Source: Mesostigma viride
Taxonomy: Eukaryota > Streptophyta > Mesostigmatophyceae > Mesostigmatales > Mesostigmataceae
Length of the DNA: 64,000 nt
Reading direction: 5' to 3'
Assembly (NCBI GenBank): GCA_009746045.1
Contig: RPFO01000050.1
Location: 5,399,728-5,463,727, forward strand
The notes under the pieces were generated by a model, which saw nothing but the letters and a program-made list of their open reading frames with translations, had not been told where the DNA came from and did no database searches. Position 1 is the first letter of the stretch. The number at the start of each line of letters is the position of its first letter. Made by a program: the position numbers and the translations under genes. Below, piece by piece: positions 31,622-42,244 of this stretch.

Positions 31622-32366
31622 CTCAAATTACAACGATGTTCCGGTTCTATCAAGGCGGTGTACTGCCTGGGCTTCATCGTCGAGTTTAATCCTGCGCTGG
31701 ACTGCTGCGGATACTCGCGGAATCGAGACTAGCGGATAGAAGCTGGGCGTAGCAGATTATCGGTTTATGATGCGTTCCGGGAATGGTTGAGTTCCCAACG
31801 ACGGCCGAGGCTAAGTTTATCTTGGAGGTTGTTGGTGGGCGTTTGTACGCCAGGACTAGCTGGATTGGCTGCGTGAAGGTTTCCTGAGCTATCCAGATTG
31901 CGGGCACGTTATTGGCGACGAATGAGTTTCGTTGCTGGCCTAGGCCTGCTACGTGTTGACGAGCGCTCCTGGCTGTTTCGCATTTCCTGATGACAAGATG
32001 TTGCGGAATCAGCTTTTAGTGATCCTTGTGGGTTGCTGGGTTTTAATGGATCGAGTTATCCAGATTTATCAAGAGTCAACTGCGCATGCGGTTCGGCATG
32101 GATCGAGTCGATCAGATCATTGGTTGCGTTCCGGTTGCGGCATGGCTATGCTTTGCACCTGAGTGAAGCTACGAGTTTCAAGCGTTCGAGATTTGTCGTC
32201 AAGCGAAGGCGTTTCGCTGCCATGGGTGGCGGTCAAGCATGTTGCTGCAGTGTTGGCTACGACAAGCTCGGCTGGTGTTGACTGTCGAGTATGCTGGCGA
32301 GTTTTCGCGCATGTAGTCGACATAGCTGCGAGCTGTGCTGGTCGCGAGCTCGAGGAGCTACGCGAG
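31622..32366 (+). other. Copia-P leader; conserved PBS-region motif at its start
   Basis: Begins ctcaaattacaa, shared with Copia-M just inside its 5' LTR (minus strand, 42244 downward), so this is probably the primer-binding region, though it does not begin TGG. The remainder has no convincing ORF. It ends with ctacgcgag (32358-32366), which is repeated at 42940-42948 on the other side of Copia-M. Confidence 0.6.
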
Positions 32367-33061
32367 TTAACGTTCTTATGAAACGCAATGTGAAGGATAT
32401 GGTTGCAATGCAGCAATGTGTGAATATGGTTGGAAACGGAGCTTTGTTAAAATTGGATAATGTTACAGCGCTCACGCACTTGAGGCTTGTATACGCGTTT
32501 GCCAAGTCAAGGCAACACACGTGAGGCGGGCTCGCAAGAGATGCCCAATTGGCACTGGCCTATTCTTTATATACTTGTGCACTGTGCTTTGCTAGTCCTG
32601 AGCAGCCTAAGAGGCCTGCTCAGTATTAACACTCCCAGTACAGTATTCACAACCTGTACAGCGCCCAGATCCTATACAGTAGGTCTGCCATACAGGCACA
32701 GTGACCACAGAGTACAGTCACCACAGTGATTATTGCATCTGCACCTAGAAGTCCAGGACTAGGCCTGCGGTACCAACAGACCACAGGTTAAGGTTCCTAT
32801 TTCCTGCGTACGACGTATTAATCCAATACCGTCGTAGGTTCAGCACCTAATTCCTGTCAGCCCAGGAATTACTGTCGACCCCATATGTCGTCGGCAAATA
32901 TTCACATCCGACTTAGAAGAACAGCCGGCTCGCGCTCGCGCGCGACCGGGAAGTCGGAACGCCATAACTTTCTTGATACTTGTCGGAATGAACTCGTTCC
33001 GGTGCCGCTGGAATCGCAGAGAAATGCCGAATCAGGATCACGCCAATGCGCTTGGCGTTAA
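32367..33061 (-). repeat. 3' LTR of Copia-M
   Basis: 695 bp, direct repeat of 42245-42939. On its own strand it begins TTAACGCCAAGCG right after the purine tract and ends AAGAACGTTAA next to the target duplication. Confidence 0.93.
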
Positions 33062-33085
33062 CTCCAATCCTTTCTTTTCTTGAGC
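33062..33085 (-). other. Polypurine tract of Copia-M
   Basis: On the minus strand aagaaaagaaaggattggag abuts the 3' LTR start. This is the expected plus-strand-DNA primer and fixes the LTR boundary. Confidence 0.75.
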
Positions 33086-33819
33086 TGTAGCAGCTCACAC
33101 AAGTCTACATACAAACACACACAATGGGTACTGGACATCCTCCCCGACTACAAGTCACAACCCGCTGGGCATGACAGTCAGCTTGGATTCCTTATTATAT
33201 GTACATAGCACCCATACTGGTTCAGGAGCACAAACAAATAACAATGAGTCCCTATCCCTTCACGGGAGGCTCGTTGTGTTACCCATGTACAAGAGGTTGG
33301 CCAACTGTGGCAGCCCATAGGTGTTCAGCTAAGAACTTGAGAAGTATGTACAACCTTCAGGACCTTAGGCGAAACCCCACAGATCACCCACAACAGCTCA
33401 TCAGAAAACATTGCTGACCCCCATGCAGACGGGAGTCGGCGCCGGTCTGCTGCCCCTTAAATCGAACCAGACACAACATCTACGCGAAGCACATGCAAAA
33501 CACAAGCTCCTATACTCGTTCCAACCGTGGAAAATCAGGGGACCTGTCGCCACCTCACCAGCATGGTGGATGGGTCAGCCAGTCCGTGAAACTCCGCCTT
33601 AAGACGGCACCAGGGAATCGAACCCCGCCCACAAACCACAGATCTGGGGAATTAACCTCAGACTGAGATGAAAACCCCAGATAGACATCTCTCCATCAGA
33701 GACAATGTCAGACATTCCCACACCAGAGACATGTCTCACCCCTCAAGGTGTGCTCAGGATTATGTACAATCAAGCTCCCAGCCTGATATCCAGAGACTTA
33801 AGCACCCAGCTCTCAGCTT
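33086..33819 (-). other. 3' untranslated region of Copia-M
   Basis: No convincing ORF between the RNase H stop and the purine tract. No separate repeat or RNA gene recognised. Confidence 0.6.
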
Positions 33820-34644
33820 TTAGACAGATAGACCGACTTGACAGTCAGCATTCATGAGCTTCCTCAGTACATTGTACTGGGCTGGGGCCTTGTGTGGCAG
33901 CTTTGTCAATGCATCAGCAGGGTTCTCCTCGCCAGGGATATGCTTCAAGTCAACCAAACTGGCCAACTCCTTCAGCAACAAATAATCCAGGTCCCGGCTT
34001 CTGGCCAGCTGCTTGTGAACAAACTGGACCATACCCATGCTGTCTGTTAGCAACAACGTCTCCATCTGCAAGGTCCAAGGGGTAACTGAAGCCAGCTCCA
34101 GCATTAACTCCTTTATGTACAAGCTGGACTGGATCCCCTCGCATATGGCCCTGCATTCTGCCACATCTGAACTGATACAGACCCTCTTCTGCAGTCTGCT
34201 GTACCAGCTGAACAAACTTGCCCTGCTCTGATAAAAAGCAAACAGAGCAGCAGATCTCCCCCTGACCTTGGTAACCTGGCGAGCATCCATGGAACTGTCA
34301 ACAAAGATCTCCAAGGTGATAGGCTGGGCAAAGTCAATCCCAGACAAAATCAGATCAGGGGTACTCTCCACCAACCGGGCTATGACTCGAGGCTTCTCAT
34401 CCTCAAGCACCTCATCAGGCATTCTGCTATGGACCATCAAAGACGGACCACAGATGCTGGCAAACCAGGCCCACATGCCTCTCAACTCAGGTCCTGCAGC
34501 CTGGGTGATCTTCTCTGGCAAGGCCTTCACAATGGTCTGTTTATAATCTCCTCCAGCCTGAAGCCTGATACTCCACTCCCCATCCCTCCTGAACAGGGTA
34601 GCCTGCATTCCACAGAACACTACAGGCTTGTTGGCTCCTGCCAC
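33820..34644 (-). pseudogene. pol: RNase H region of Copia-M
   Basis: Copia-type RNase H: ILSGIDFAQPITLEIFVDSSMDA, then LFSWYSRLQKRVCISSDVAECRAICEGIQ, then LLLTDSMGMVQFVHKQ and IPGEENPADALTKL. The four acidic catalytic positions appear as D of VDSS, E of AECRA, D of TDSM and D of PADAL. It overlaps the RT frame by 25 bases but in another frame, with no ATG of its own, so a single indel near 34640 probably separates them. A plus-strand homologue in Copia-P is at 63380-64000. Confidence 0.85.
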
Positions 34645-35345
34645 AGCTCCTTGCCCAGTGAAAACTTGCCACTGATGACAGGAATAAACTTCTTCAGCCA
34701 GGTCGTGGGGGCTAGCAAATGCAGATCATCTCCATGCAAACTAGCATACACTGGCAGACCCTCCCATTGGGCCAGCAGCAAACAGGGATCAACTGAAGAC
34801 ACTCTCAAGCCACACTCACTGATCAGAGCTTCCTGCAGCGTGAGTCTCCAGATGATTGGGCTCGACCTGAGTCCTTCCAGGCCCTTCAGAATAACCAGGA
34901 ATTGTTGATGCAGCTCCAGCTTCCAGATGGCAGGCACCTCAACACAGTAAGGCTCATCCTGCTTCCACACCCTCCTGGCCACTTCTGGATCAGATTTTAA
35001 AAATGCTCTCTTGAAGTCCAGCAGCACTGATGACATAGCTGCTCCCCTGTTCAGCAACCCCACGTAGAGACATAGCAAAATTCTCCATGTGTCGTGTAAC
35101 ATCCCTGGCGTGTACAGCTCCTCTCCTGGCAGACTCCCCGTGCCGTGATACTCATTCAGGACAGGCCTGACATGGGGCACTGATACCTCATCCACAACCT
35201 TCCTCTTCAGCACAAATCTCAAAGCAAGCTTCCTTGATGCTGGGGGACGTCTGTCTGTTGGTGCAGCACACTCAAACTGCAACCACTCCTCCAATGCCTT
35301 GGAGAAGGCGAGCTTCCAAGCCTCAAACAAAGTAGGCGAGCTCAT
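34620..35345 (-). pseudogene. pol: Reverse transcriptase of Copia-M, HGDD active site
   Basis: Divergent copia-type RT: ALEEWLQFECAA, then RFVLKRKVVDEVSVPHVRPVLNEYH, then MSSVLLDFKRAFLKSDPE (first catalytic D), then LKGLEGLRSSPIIWRLTLQEAL (the LYGLKQAPRAW-like block), then VYASLHGDDLHLL. The last contains the paired catalytic aspartates, but as HGDD where copia elements normally have YVDD or FVDD. An ATG at 35343-35345 lies 8 bases after the stop of the preceding frame. The frame ends at LWQEPTSL, short of a full thumb, because of the shift into RNase H. Confidence 0.8.
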
Positions 35346-35353
35346 CTCTTGGA

Positions 35354-36639
35354 CTATAGCTGGTCATATGTCAAAGGAGAGTGTGCAGCAAGGCTCCTGT
35401 GAGTTATGCCAATACTGCTGGGGTGCAACACAGCTGGTATCACCAAACTGGCTGCTGGGGGCACCTCCCCTTCATCCCATTTTACACCCTTGACCGGCTT
35501 GACCCTGCACCTGATTGGTAATGTTGTCCTGAAATTTTCTAGGGGAATCATCCCCCAGCCATCTCTTTTCAGAGCTGTAGCTCTGATAGAAATCCCAGGA
35601 TTGCCCAGAAAATTCTGACCCAAAATCACAGGGCCATCATAGTCCTCTAGGACAAGGAAGGTCACATCCACACCCATGACAGGGGCAGTAACCTCTCCCA
35701 ACACCCTTAGATGCGTCCTACCACTGAAATCAGACACCCAGGGGCAACTTGGTTCTCCGACCAGCAGTTCTCCTGTATGCTGAGGTCCCATGACAGAAAC
35801 CTGTGCATTGGTATCTATCTCCATGGCAGCTACCTCAGGTTCATCCAACTGGACAAGCTTGGACACCTTAGGCTCCTTCTTGGCTCTTTGCAAAGCCTGT
35901 ACAATATCTGATAGACGCACACCCCTAGGCCTGGTGTCGGGCCGTTCCGGAGGTGCAGCCTGTCCGCCTGCTTGCCCAACCACCGTATGTGAAGGTACCC
36001 CAGGGGCCGGGCCAGGGTCACCCTGAGGGCTCGATACAGCTGTAGCACCCTGATCAGGAAGTTCCACGTCACCCCCGCCTTGTACACCAACGGGCACCTG
36101 GAAGAGGTCTCCTTGATTACCTCCCCGGGGACGGATCTTTGACCAGGACAGACGGTGCACTGCTTGGGAGCCATCAATGGCCACCCAGCACTTATGGCCA
36201 GCGGCTTCTACTCGGGTCACCACCCCATCATGCCAGCTGCCACGTTTCCCTGGAAAGCTTGGCTCCTTCCACACAACAACCTGTTGTCCAACGTTAGGTT
36301 CTAGGACACTCCAGCCCTTGTCTTTCTGCCTCAGCTTGAGGAACTTGGCCTCTAGCTTCTCCTTCCATGCCTGCTCAGCATCAGCTGGCAGCATCCTGGT
36401 ATGCAGCATAAGAGGATTGATGGCAATGTCACCAAAGAACATGGGAGTCCTGAGGTTCAGCCTATCCTCCACAGAACGTAGCCATGCAGATGTCACAATG
36501 GCAGATGACGTCCTTGGAATCCTCTCCACCAGCAGCACAGTCTTGATCTCTTGGATGGCTCTCTCCACCACCCCTTGCTGGCCGTGGCTCTCCCTGGGTG
36601 TAATCAGCAACTCTGGAAACTCTGGCAGGTTCTCACAGC
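35354..36639 (-). pseudogene. pol: Integrase C-terminal half plus retropepsin-like domain (Copia-M)
   Basis: Read right to left: integrase end with PRESHGQQGVVERAIQEIK (catalytic E with the GVVER helix), then RLNLRTPMFFGDIAINPLML and a beta-rich C-terminal domain (QQVVVWKEPSFPGKRGSWHDG, CWVAIDGSQAVHRLSWSKIRP). After a Pro-rich linker comes a retropepsin-like module: AAMEIDTNAQVSVMG, then VMGVDVTFLVLEDYDGPVILGQNFLGNPGISI. The D-T-N-A replaces D-T/S-G-A, and ILGQNFLG matches the ILGxDFL helix. The frame stops at TAG 35354-35356 just before RT. Copia elements normally place protease before integrase. Confidence 0.75.
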
Positions 36640-36644
36640 ACTCA

Positions 36645-37725
36645 TGTCGCGTTTGCGTGCCATATCATCCTGGACTGGTCATTACCGCTACTTGGAATGC
36701 ATCCACTATCAGCAGTAATCATGTGTGAGATATGCCACCTTAAAATGAGAATGAAAGGTGCGGTCCTTTATGGCACCGCCACCTTCATGACAGGCAATCC
36801 GGCCCAACCAGCCGATTCTTGAGACCATGCTTTATCATCAAAGCAACCAAAAGACATTTCAATTCCAATGAGATACATGACGAATTACAAAGAGTGTCGA
36901 GTTGTAATGTTGTAGTTATAAGAGCAGCTGTGAGGTCCCTTGGTTGACGCCATTGCAGGCCCCTTGTGGCGGCAGTGCGCGTGTGTTCCCGACCTAGTTC
37001 CTACTGGCATTCTTGCCAACGACGACCAGGGTGCCCGAAGGCCCTGTCCCTTGTCTCGTTCTCAGTCTTACACACATTCTTAACAAAACCAATACATTGT
37101 CATATCCGTCAGTCCATCCTCATGGCAACTGACTGCATGCAACCACTCACGGGGGCTGCTCCGGGCTGCTCGAACTATTTCACCCCATGAAGACAACAAA
37201 CCAGTTGTGAGGGAGAGAAACGGACGAACAACGACCACCATGGTTCGTTGCTCATCCTTCTATACTGCTCAAAGCTCAAGCCTGGCGGCTGGCGCCACTA
37301 GCGCCACTTTAGACATCAGCCAATCATAACATTGTCTAATTTCCGACAAGCTAAACTTCAAGCTTTATCTGTCAAGCGAACACAAATATACAAGGGCAAA
37401 TCTGTCGGCTATGCCAGGCACCGCCTGGGGCTTCCTTGCATTTGTGTCTGGTGTCCCACGTTGAAATCCTGAAATTGCACATCTGCTCAGTGCCTCGCCG
37501 GCTTGCTGCGTACCAGCATTCGGCAAACTGCCCTTGTGACGAATGTCAGTGAAATTCAGGTCCGCCCAAAAGTTCCGTCAGCAAATTCAGCAGACTTGGC
37601 GCGTGAGTACAATTGAGATCCGCGGCGTCAGTACCGGGCCGCGGTATAGCAACCCGCACAAGGCTGCGGACGTCAGAATTACGCTAAAATCTGAATTGCG
37701 GACGTGATAGATCACGGACGCGACA
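36645..37725. repeat. Copy 1 of tandem pair (1081 bp, lacks 343-bp segment)
   Basis: Starts tgtcgcgtttgcg and ends ggacgcgaca. It matches copy 2 apart from the absent 343-bp block, whose place is at 36740/36741. The 74-codon frame at 36966-37190 is repeated in copy 2 and does not look like a real gene. Confidence 0.9.
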
Positions 37726-39150
37726 GCTGTCGCGTTTGCGTGCCATATCATCCTGGACTGGTCATTACCGCTACTTGGAATGCATCCACTATCAGCAGTA
37801 ATCATGTGTGAGATATGCCACCTCCCCCCCACTATTTAGCTCACAACAACGTGAGAGCAAAAAGTGAAAGAAAGGCATCTCACACTAAAGAAGGAAGCCC
37901 AAAGAGGGCGTCATTCCAGGCAGCAGCAAAAAAAAAAAAAAATCCAGCTGCTCCAAGATGCTTTTCCAGGATCAGCAACAACCTTAACATGCATGCTTTT
38001 AAAGGCTTAGCAATAACCCCTTCGATGGCTTTTTACCGGGAAAAGCCTAACCTCTTCAGATGCTTTTGAAGGCTAAGCAATAACCTTTTCCTTGTGCTTC
38101 CCTGGGTGAAGCAGGAGGAACATCCAGGCTGGCCGGACTGAACCCATCATGGGTTGTTCGTCCGTTTAAAATGAGAATGAAAGGTGCGGTCCTTTATGGC
38201 ACCGCCACCTTCATGACAGGCAATCCGGCCCAACCAGCCGATTCTTGAGACCATGCTTTATCATCAAAGCAACCAAAAGACATTTCAATTCCAATGAGAT
38301 ACATGACGAATTACAAAGAGTGTCGAGTTGTAATGTTGTAGTTATAAGAGCAGCTGTGAGGTCCCTTGGTTGACGCCATTGCAGGCCCCTTGTGGCGGCA
38401 GTGCGCGTGTGTTCCCGACCTAGTTCCTACTGGCATTCTTGCCAACGACGACCAGGGTGCCCGAAGGCCCTGTCCCTTGTCTCGTTCTCAGTCTTACACA
38501 CATTCTTAACAAAACCAATACATTGTCATATCCGTCAGTCCATCCTCATGGCAACTGACTGCATGCAACCACTCACGGGGGCTGCTCCGGGCTGCTCGAA
38601 CTATTTCACCCCATGAAGACAACAAACCAGTTGTGAGGGAGAGAAACGGACGAACAACGACCACCATGGTTCGTTGCTCATCCTTCTATACTGCTCAAAG
38701 CTCAAGCCTGGCGGCTGGCGCCACTAGCGCCACTTTAGACATCAGCCAATCATAACATTGTCTAATTTCCGACAAGCTAAACTTCAAGCTTTATCTGTCA
38801 AGCGAACACAAATATACAAGGGCAAATCTGTCGGCTATGCCAGGCACCGCCTGGGGCTTCCTTGCATTTGTGTCTGGTGTCCCACGTTGAAATCCTGAAA
38901 TTGCACATCTGCTCAGTGCCTCGCCGGCTTGCTGCGTACCAGCATTCGGCAAACTGCCCTTGTGACGAATGTCAGTGAAATTCAGGTCCGCCCAAAAGTT
39001 CCGTCAGCAAATTCAGCAGACTTGGCGCGTGAGTACAATTGAGATCCGCGGCGTCAGTACCGGGCCGCGGTATAGCAACCCGCACAAGGCTGCGGACGTC
39101 AGAATTACGCTAAAATCTGAATTGCGGACGTGATAGATCACGGACGCGAC
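36645..39150. mobile_element. 2.5-kb element inserted in Copia-M integrase: tandem pair
   Basis: Flanked by actca (36640-36644 and 39151-39155). Ends are inverted: tgtcgcgt on the left and acgcgac(a) on the right. It is made of two directly repeated copies (36645-37725 and 37728-39151) separated by gc. The second copy has 343 extra bases (37824-38166). Removing the element and one duplication copy leaves the integrase in frame, so it arrived in a functional-looking gene. No transposase or RT is present. It could be two adjoining LTRs of a small element (TG...CA ends, 4-5 bp duplication) or a tandem non-autonomous DNA element; I cannot decide. Confidence 0.85.
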
Positions 39151-39151
39151 A
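37728..39151. repeat. Copy 2 of tandem pair (1424 bp, with 343-bp segment)
   Basis: Same ends as copy 1. The extra segment 37824-38166 begins with a C run, contains a 15-A run near 37926, and ends ttgttcgtccgtt, whose reverse complement (aaacggacgaacaa) occurs about 480 bases further on at 38643. Whether the segment was lost from copy 1 or gained by copy 2 is not clear. Confidence 0.9.
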
Positions 39152-39922
39152 CTCAAACTGGATGTCACACTGCAACAACTCCAACCCAGGGTACCTGCTC
39201 CTTGTCAACTTCAGAGCAGCAATTAATGTAGGCTTCTCCATGTCAGGCAGGATCTCTAGGGTCTTGTACTTGGTATATCTGTCCACTGCCACCAGCAGCT
39301 TCAAACCCCTGATTCTCTGAATATCTACCTGCACATGGCCTGGCTGCAAAATAGGAGTCCTGGCATGAGACTGCTTGGGCTTTCTAGCAACTAGCCTGCA
39401 CTTGCAAGCTTGAGCAACCTGTTGGCAGATGGAGTACAACTCACTTCCTCCCAGCCGTCTAGCAACTTGCAAAGACTGAGCTGCATGGCCAAACATGGTA
39501 TGCAACCTTGAGGCAATGTCATACAAGAGAGAAAATCTTTTATTGTCATTATTAGCACTCAAGGTATGTACAGATCCCTTATGTACAGGAGGCACCAGGG
39601 TCGTGCCTGTCAGACTGTCTCCAGCCCTATCCTCATCCTGACCATCCTGTGCCAGTCCTGCACGGTCAGAATGCTTCTGAGATCCACCTGGGTCCACATC
39701 CCCAGGTCCTACCTCAGGCTCAGCACCGCCATGGCGGGCACGTTGGCGAGTAACCACTGCAGCTACAGCTGGCATACTCTCTGTAGTAATCAAGCTTGCC
39801 CCATTGTGTCCAATAGGCTCTGTCACTAGAGCATGGGGCTGCCCCTCACTGCCGTCACTAGCAGCTACATTACACACCCCTGGGGGCACCCTCCAGGGTT
39901 CAGGGATGTGTGCAGGCTCAAG
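39151..39922 (-). pseudogene. pol: pol N-terminal linker and integrase N-terminal half (Copia-M)
   Basis: In the same frame as gag, directly after its UGA. A low-complexity linker (39530-39922) is followed by the integrase zinc motif (LHTMFGHAAQS, then CQQVAQACKC) and the core with QVDIQRIRGLKLLVAVDRYT (first catalytic D) and LELLQCDIQFE (second D). The insertion at 36645-39150 falls right after this point. No protease motif occurs between gag and integrase. Confidence 0.8.
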
Positions 39923-39925
39923 TCA
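39923..39925 (-). promoter_or_regulatory. In-frame UGA between gag and pol (Copia-M)
   Basis: On the minus strand cat TGA CTT gag; the frame is open on both sides. Copia-N has cag TGA CTA gct at 620-622, also with the frame open on both sides. UGA followed by CUA is a well-known readthrough context. Readthrough here is inference. Confidence 0.55.
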
Positions 39926-41110
39926 ATGATCAGCAGCCTTGCCCTTGCCCTTATCCTGGGATGGACCAGCCTTCTCCTTGCTGCCACCCTGAGCTGGCTT
40001 GCTCTGACCTTCCTGCCTCAGGTACGAGGGACACTCATTTCTGAAGTGACCCTTCCCTTGGCAGAAATAACATTCCACCTGACTGATGTCCCGTGAGGTC
40101 CCACTGCTGGGCCCAGCCTTGGGAGGACCACCCACCCTCTTGAAGTCAAACTGGGACTGTGGATGCCCCGACTTCGGCGGTGTCCCCCGTCCAGCCCTTC
40201 TGTCACGCCCCCTCCTGGACCTTCCTCGACCCCTTGAAGAGGTCTCAGGCCCTCTCGAGGACGCTGGGCCCCCGTGGCCCGATCCCCTCATGGACTTAAC
40301 CGCAGGTTCAGCGGCCTCCTCGTCCCCTTGACGAGGGCGCTTACCACCTACGTACTTGCCGCTGAAACACTCATACAACTGGTCCGTCATGGCTGCCCAG
40401 CCATGGACCTGTCGCATGTGGATGGTCACATTATCCATGGTGACCGGATCCAGCTGCAGCGACTTGAGAAAGTCGCCCATGGCCATCCGATCTGCAACGA
40501 AGAATCCCTTGGCCATGGCGTCCTCCCTCAGCTTGACGAAGTCTTCAAAGGCGTGGACCACTAGCTGCCCCTTGATGGGCTTGTAGTCCAGGTACTCTTG
40601 CTTCAGGTGAGACCCATCTATGGTCCTCTTGTCACTCAGGAACACCCTGAGTCGCGTCATAAACGCCGCCCAGGTGTCTCCCGCCGTGTGTCGCTCCCGA
40701 ACAAACTTGAACAGCCGCCTCGCCGACTGCCTTATGTAGGCACTAGACGCCAGGATGCGAAGCTTGTCACCGGTGTAGATGTCCGTGTACAAGTTCATGT
40801 CCTCTAACATCCTCTCAGCGTCCCGGGGCTGCCCATTGTCCTTGATGGACTGAAACTGGCCTAGCACCGCGTACCCCTCAGCCACGGTCGGTCGCTTAGG
40901 CGCCGCTTGATCTGCAGCTGGCGCGTTCTGACCGCCCTGAGATCCTTGGCTCTGGTCATCTGGCAGCGCAGCCTGGTCTCCCAGCGCCTGGCCGTCACCG
41001 CGTCCATCGCGTCCACCGCGTCCATCGCGTCCATCGCGTCCATCCATCCCAGCGCCGCGCCGCGCAAAGCCCATAAGGCGCGCTTGTTGGTCAATAGCTC
41101 CCTCACTCAT
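39923..41110 (-). CDS. gag: gag of Copia-M
   Basis: 395 codons from the ATG at 41108-41110 (MSEGAIDQQARLMGF). The N-terminus has DGRDGRDGRGG repeats coded by a 9-bp microsatellite near 41000-41045. The capsid-like core at about 85-245 includes RMLEDMNLYTDIYTGDKL, DTWAAFMTRLRVFL and FFVADRMAMGDFLKSLQL. Basic Gly/Arg-rich stretches precede the CCHC knuckle CYFCQGKGHFRNEC near residue 347. It ends in a single UGA (39923-39925), after which the same frame continues into pol. It packages element RNA; intact by eye. Confidence 0.88.
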   Translation of the reverse strand: MSEGAIDQQARLMGFARRGAGMDGRDGRDGRGGRDGRGDGQALGDQAALPDDQSQGSQGGQNAPAADQAAPKRPTVAEGYAVLGQFQSIKDNGQPRDAERMLEDMNLYTDIYTGDKLRILASSAYIRQSARRLFKFVRERHTAGDTWAAFMTRLRVFLSDKRTIDGSHLKQEYLDYKPIKGQLVVHAFEDFVKLREDAMAKGFFVADRMAMGDFLKSLQLDPVTMDNVTIHMRQVHGWAAMTDQLYECFSGKYVGGKRPRQGDEEAAEPAVKSMRGSGHGGPASSRGPETSSRGRGRSRRGRDRRAGRGTPPKSGHPQSQFDFKRVGGPPKAGPSSGTSRDISQVECYFCQGKGHFRNECPSYLRQEGQSKPAQGGSKEKAGPSQDKGKGKAADH

Positions 41111-41212
41111 GATGGCCTCTGTTCAGATCTGCTACAGCCAGCCAAGTGGCCAAGCAGCAATTAAAGCAATATAAGCTACTGAACAAGAAAGGAAAATGCC
41201 AAGTGTTACCAC

Positions 41213-41259
41213 TCAGTCAAGACCACCACGGTCGCCCGCAGGCGCGTCCTGGTTCTCCT

Positions 41260-41296
<37 letters not shown>

Positions 41297-42145
41297 CACC
41301 ACAATCAGCTCTGGCACCCTGCTACCCGCTGCGCCGTCGTCGACCCGCTGTCGGCCCGCGATGACAGAATCGTCACCGTTAGTATAGTAGACAGGTGACA
41401 ACCCGTCGTTGGCACCCCGCGGATTGTATCTTGGCACCTCGTGGTCGCCAAGCGCCTCGTCGCCTAGCCCAGCGACGCCCACTGCTCCCACCTCAAGGTC
41501 ACTATCGTAACCAAGAGGGGCAAACTCTTCCCAACGCGTCACACGAACGCGAAGGGGTTGGGGCAGTTCCTGAAAAGGAACCCTTGCTCGCTCCGGAAAC
41601 CTGCCGACTCGTGCCGCACGCTGTCCTCCGGTGATGGCTTCCGCTGCCGCCTCGACCTCTGCAAGCCGCCTGTAGTGCTCCGCTCCGCGTCGTTCACGTC
41701 GAACTGGTCCCGCTGCAACACCCTCGTCGCCGATTACGCCTGCGAAAGTACGTTGTACACCCGCACCCGCTGCTGCCGGCACGAACTCGTGTCGCACTGC
41801 GCCAGCTGCCTCCGCAGCCTCTCCTCGCCTAGCCGCCAACTCCGCACGCACCCGCTCCGCTAATGCTGTAATCACCGTCTGGATGCCAACCAAACCGTGA
41901 AGCTCTTGCTCGATGTCGTCGATGCTCCGGTGCTCCGGAATGACGATGGTTTGGACGTGCCGCAGAATTCGCTCCCAATCCTCGACTTGGTCGTCGATGA
42001 ATTGCACGAAGTCGCGATTAACAGGTGGACGATCTGCAAGCAATAAAGATAAATCTCGAACGACACGACGCAATTCAGGCGAAATTGAACCCCCAGCAGA
42101 CTGCCGAAACCGGAAATTCTGCTGCCGTTGTTCTTCCTGCACCAT
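41213..42145 (-). CDS. Extra ORF upstream of gag in Copia-M (unknown function)
   Basis: 310 codons from the ATG at 42143-42145 (MVQEEQRQQNFRF), 99 bases after the LTR, and ending 102 bases before the gag ATG. Residues about 20-110 are predicted by eye to be helical (FVQFIDDQVEDWERILRHVQ, then ITALAERVRAELAARRGEAAE). A basic middle part (RRERRGAEHYRRLAE) and RWEEFAPLGYDSDLE follow. The acidic tail is a Ser-Asp repeat coded by a ctgtcg microsatellite at 41260-41300. I recognise no family. Its position matches the extra ORF of Copia-N (2025-3212). Confidence 0.6.
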
Positions 42146-42244
42146 TCACCACCGGACGAGCTTCTCGCGTCGTCAACGCTGCACACCGCAAACAGCAACG
42201 ACCCTCCTGGCCGTTCCGTTAATTGAGACTGATTGTAATTTGAG

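Noticed and set aside
36966-37190. 74-codon ORF repeated at 38392-38616
   Set aside because: Repeated only because the surrounding 1-kb sequence is duplicated; composition and lack of domain do not support a gene.
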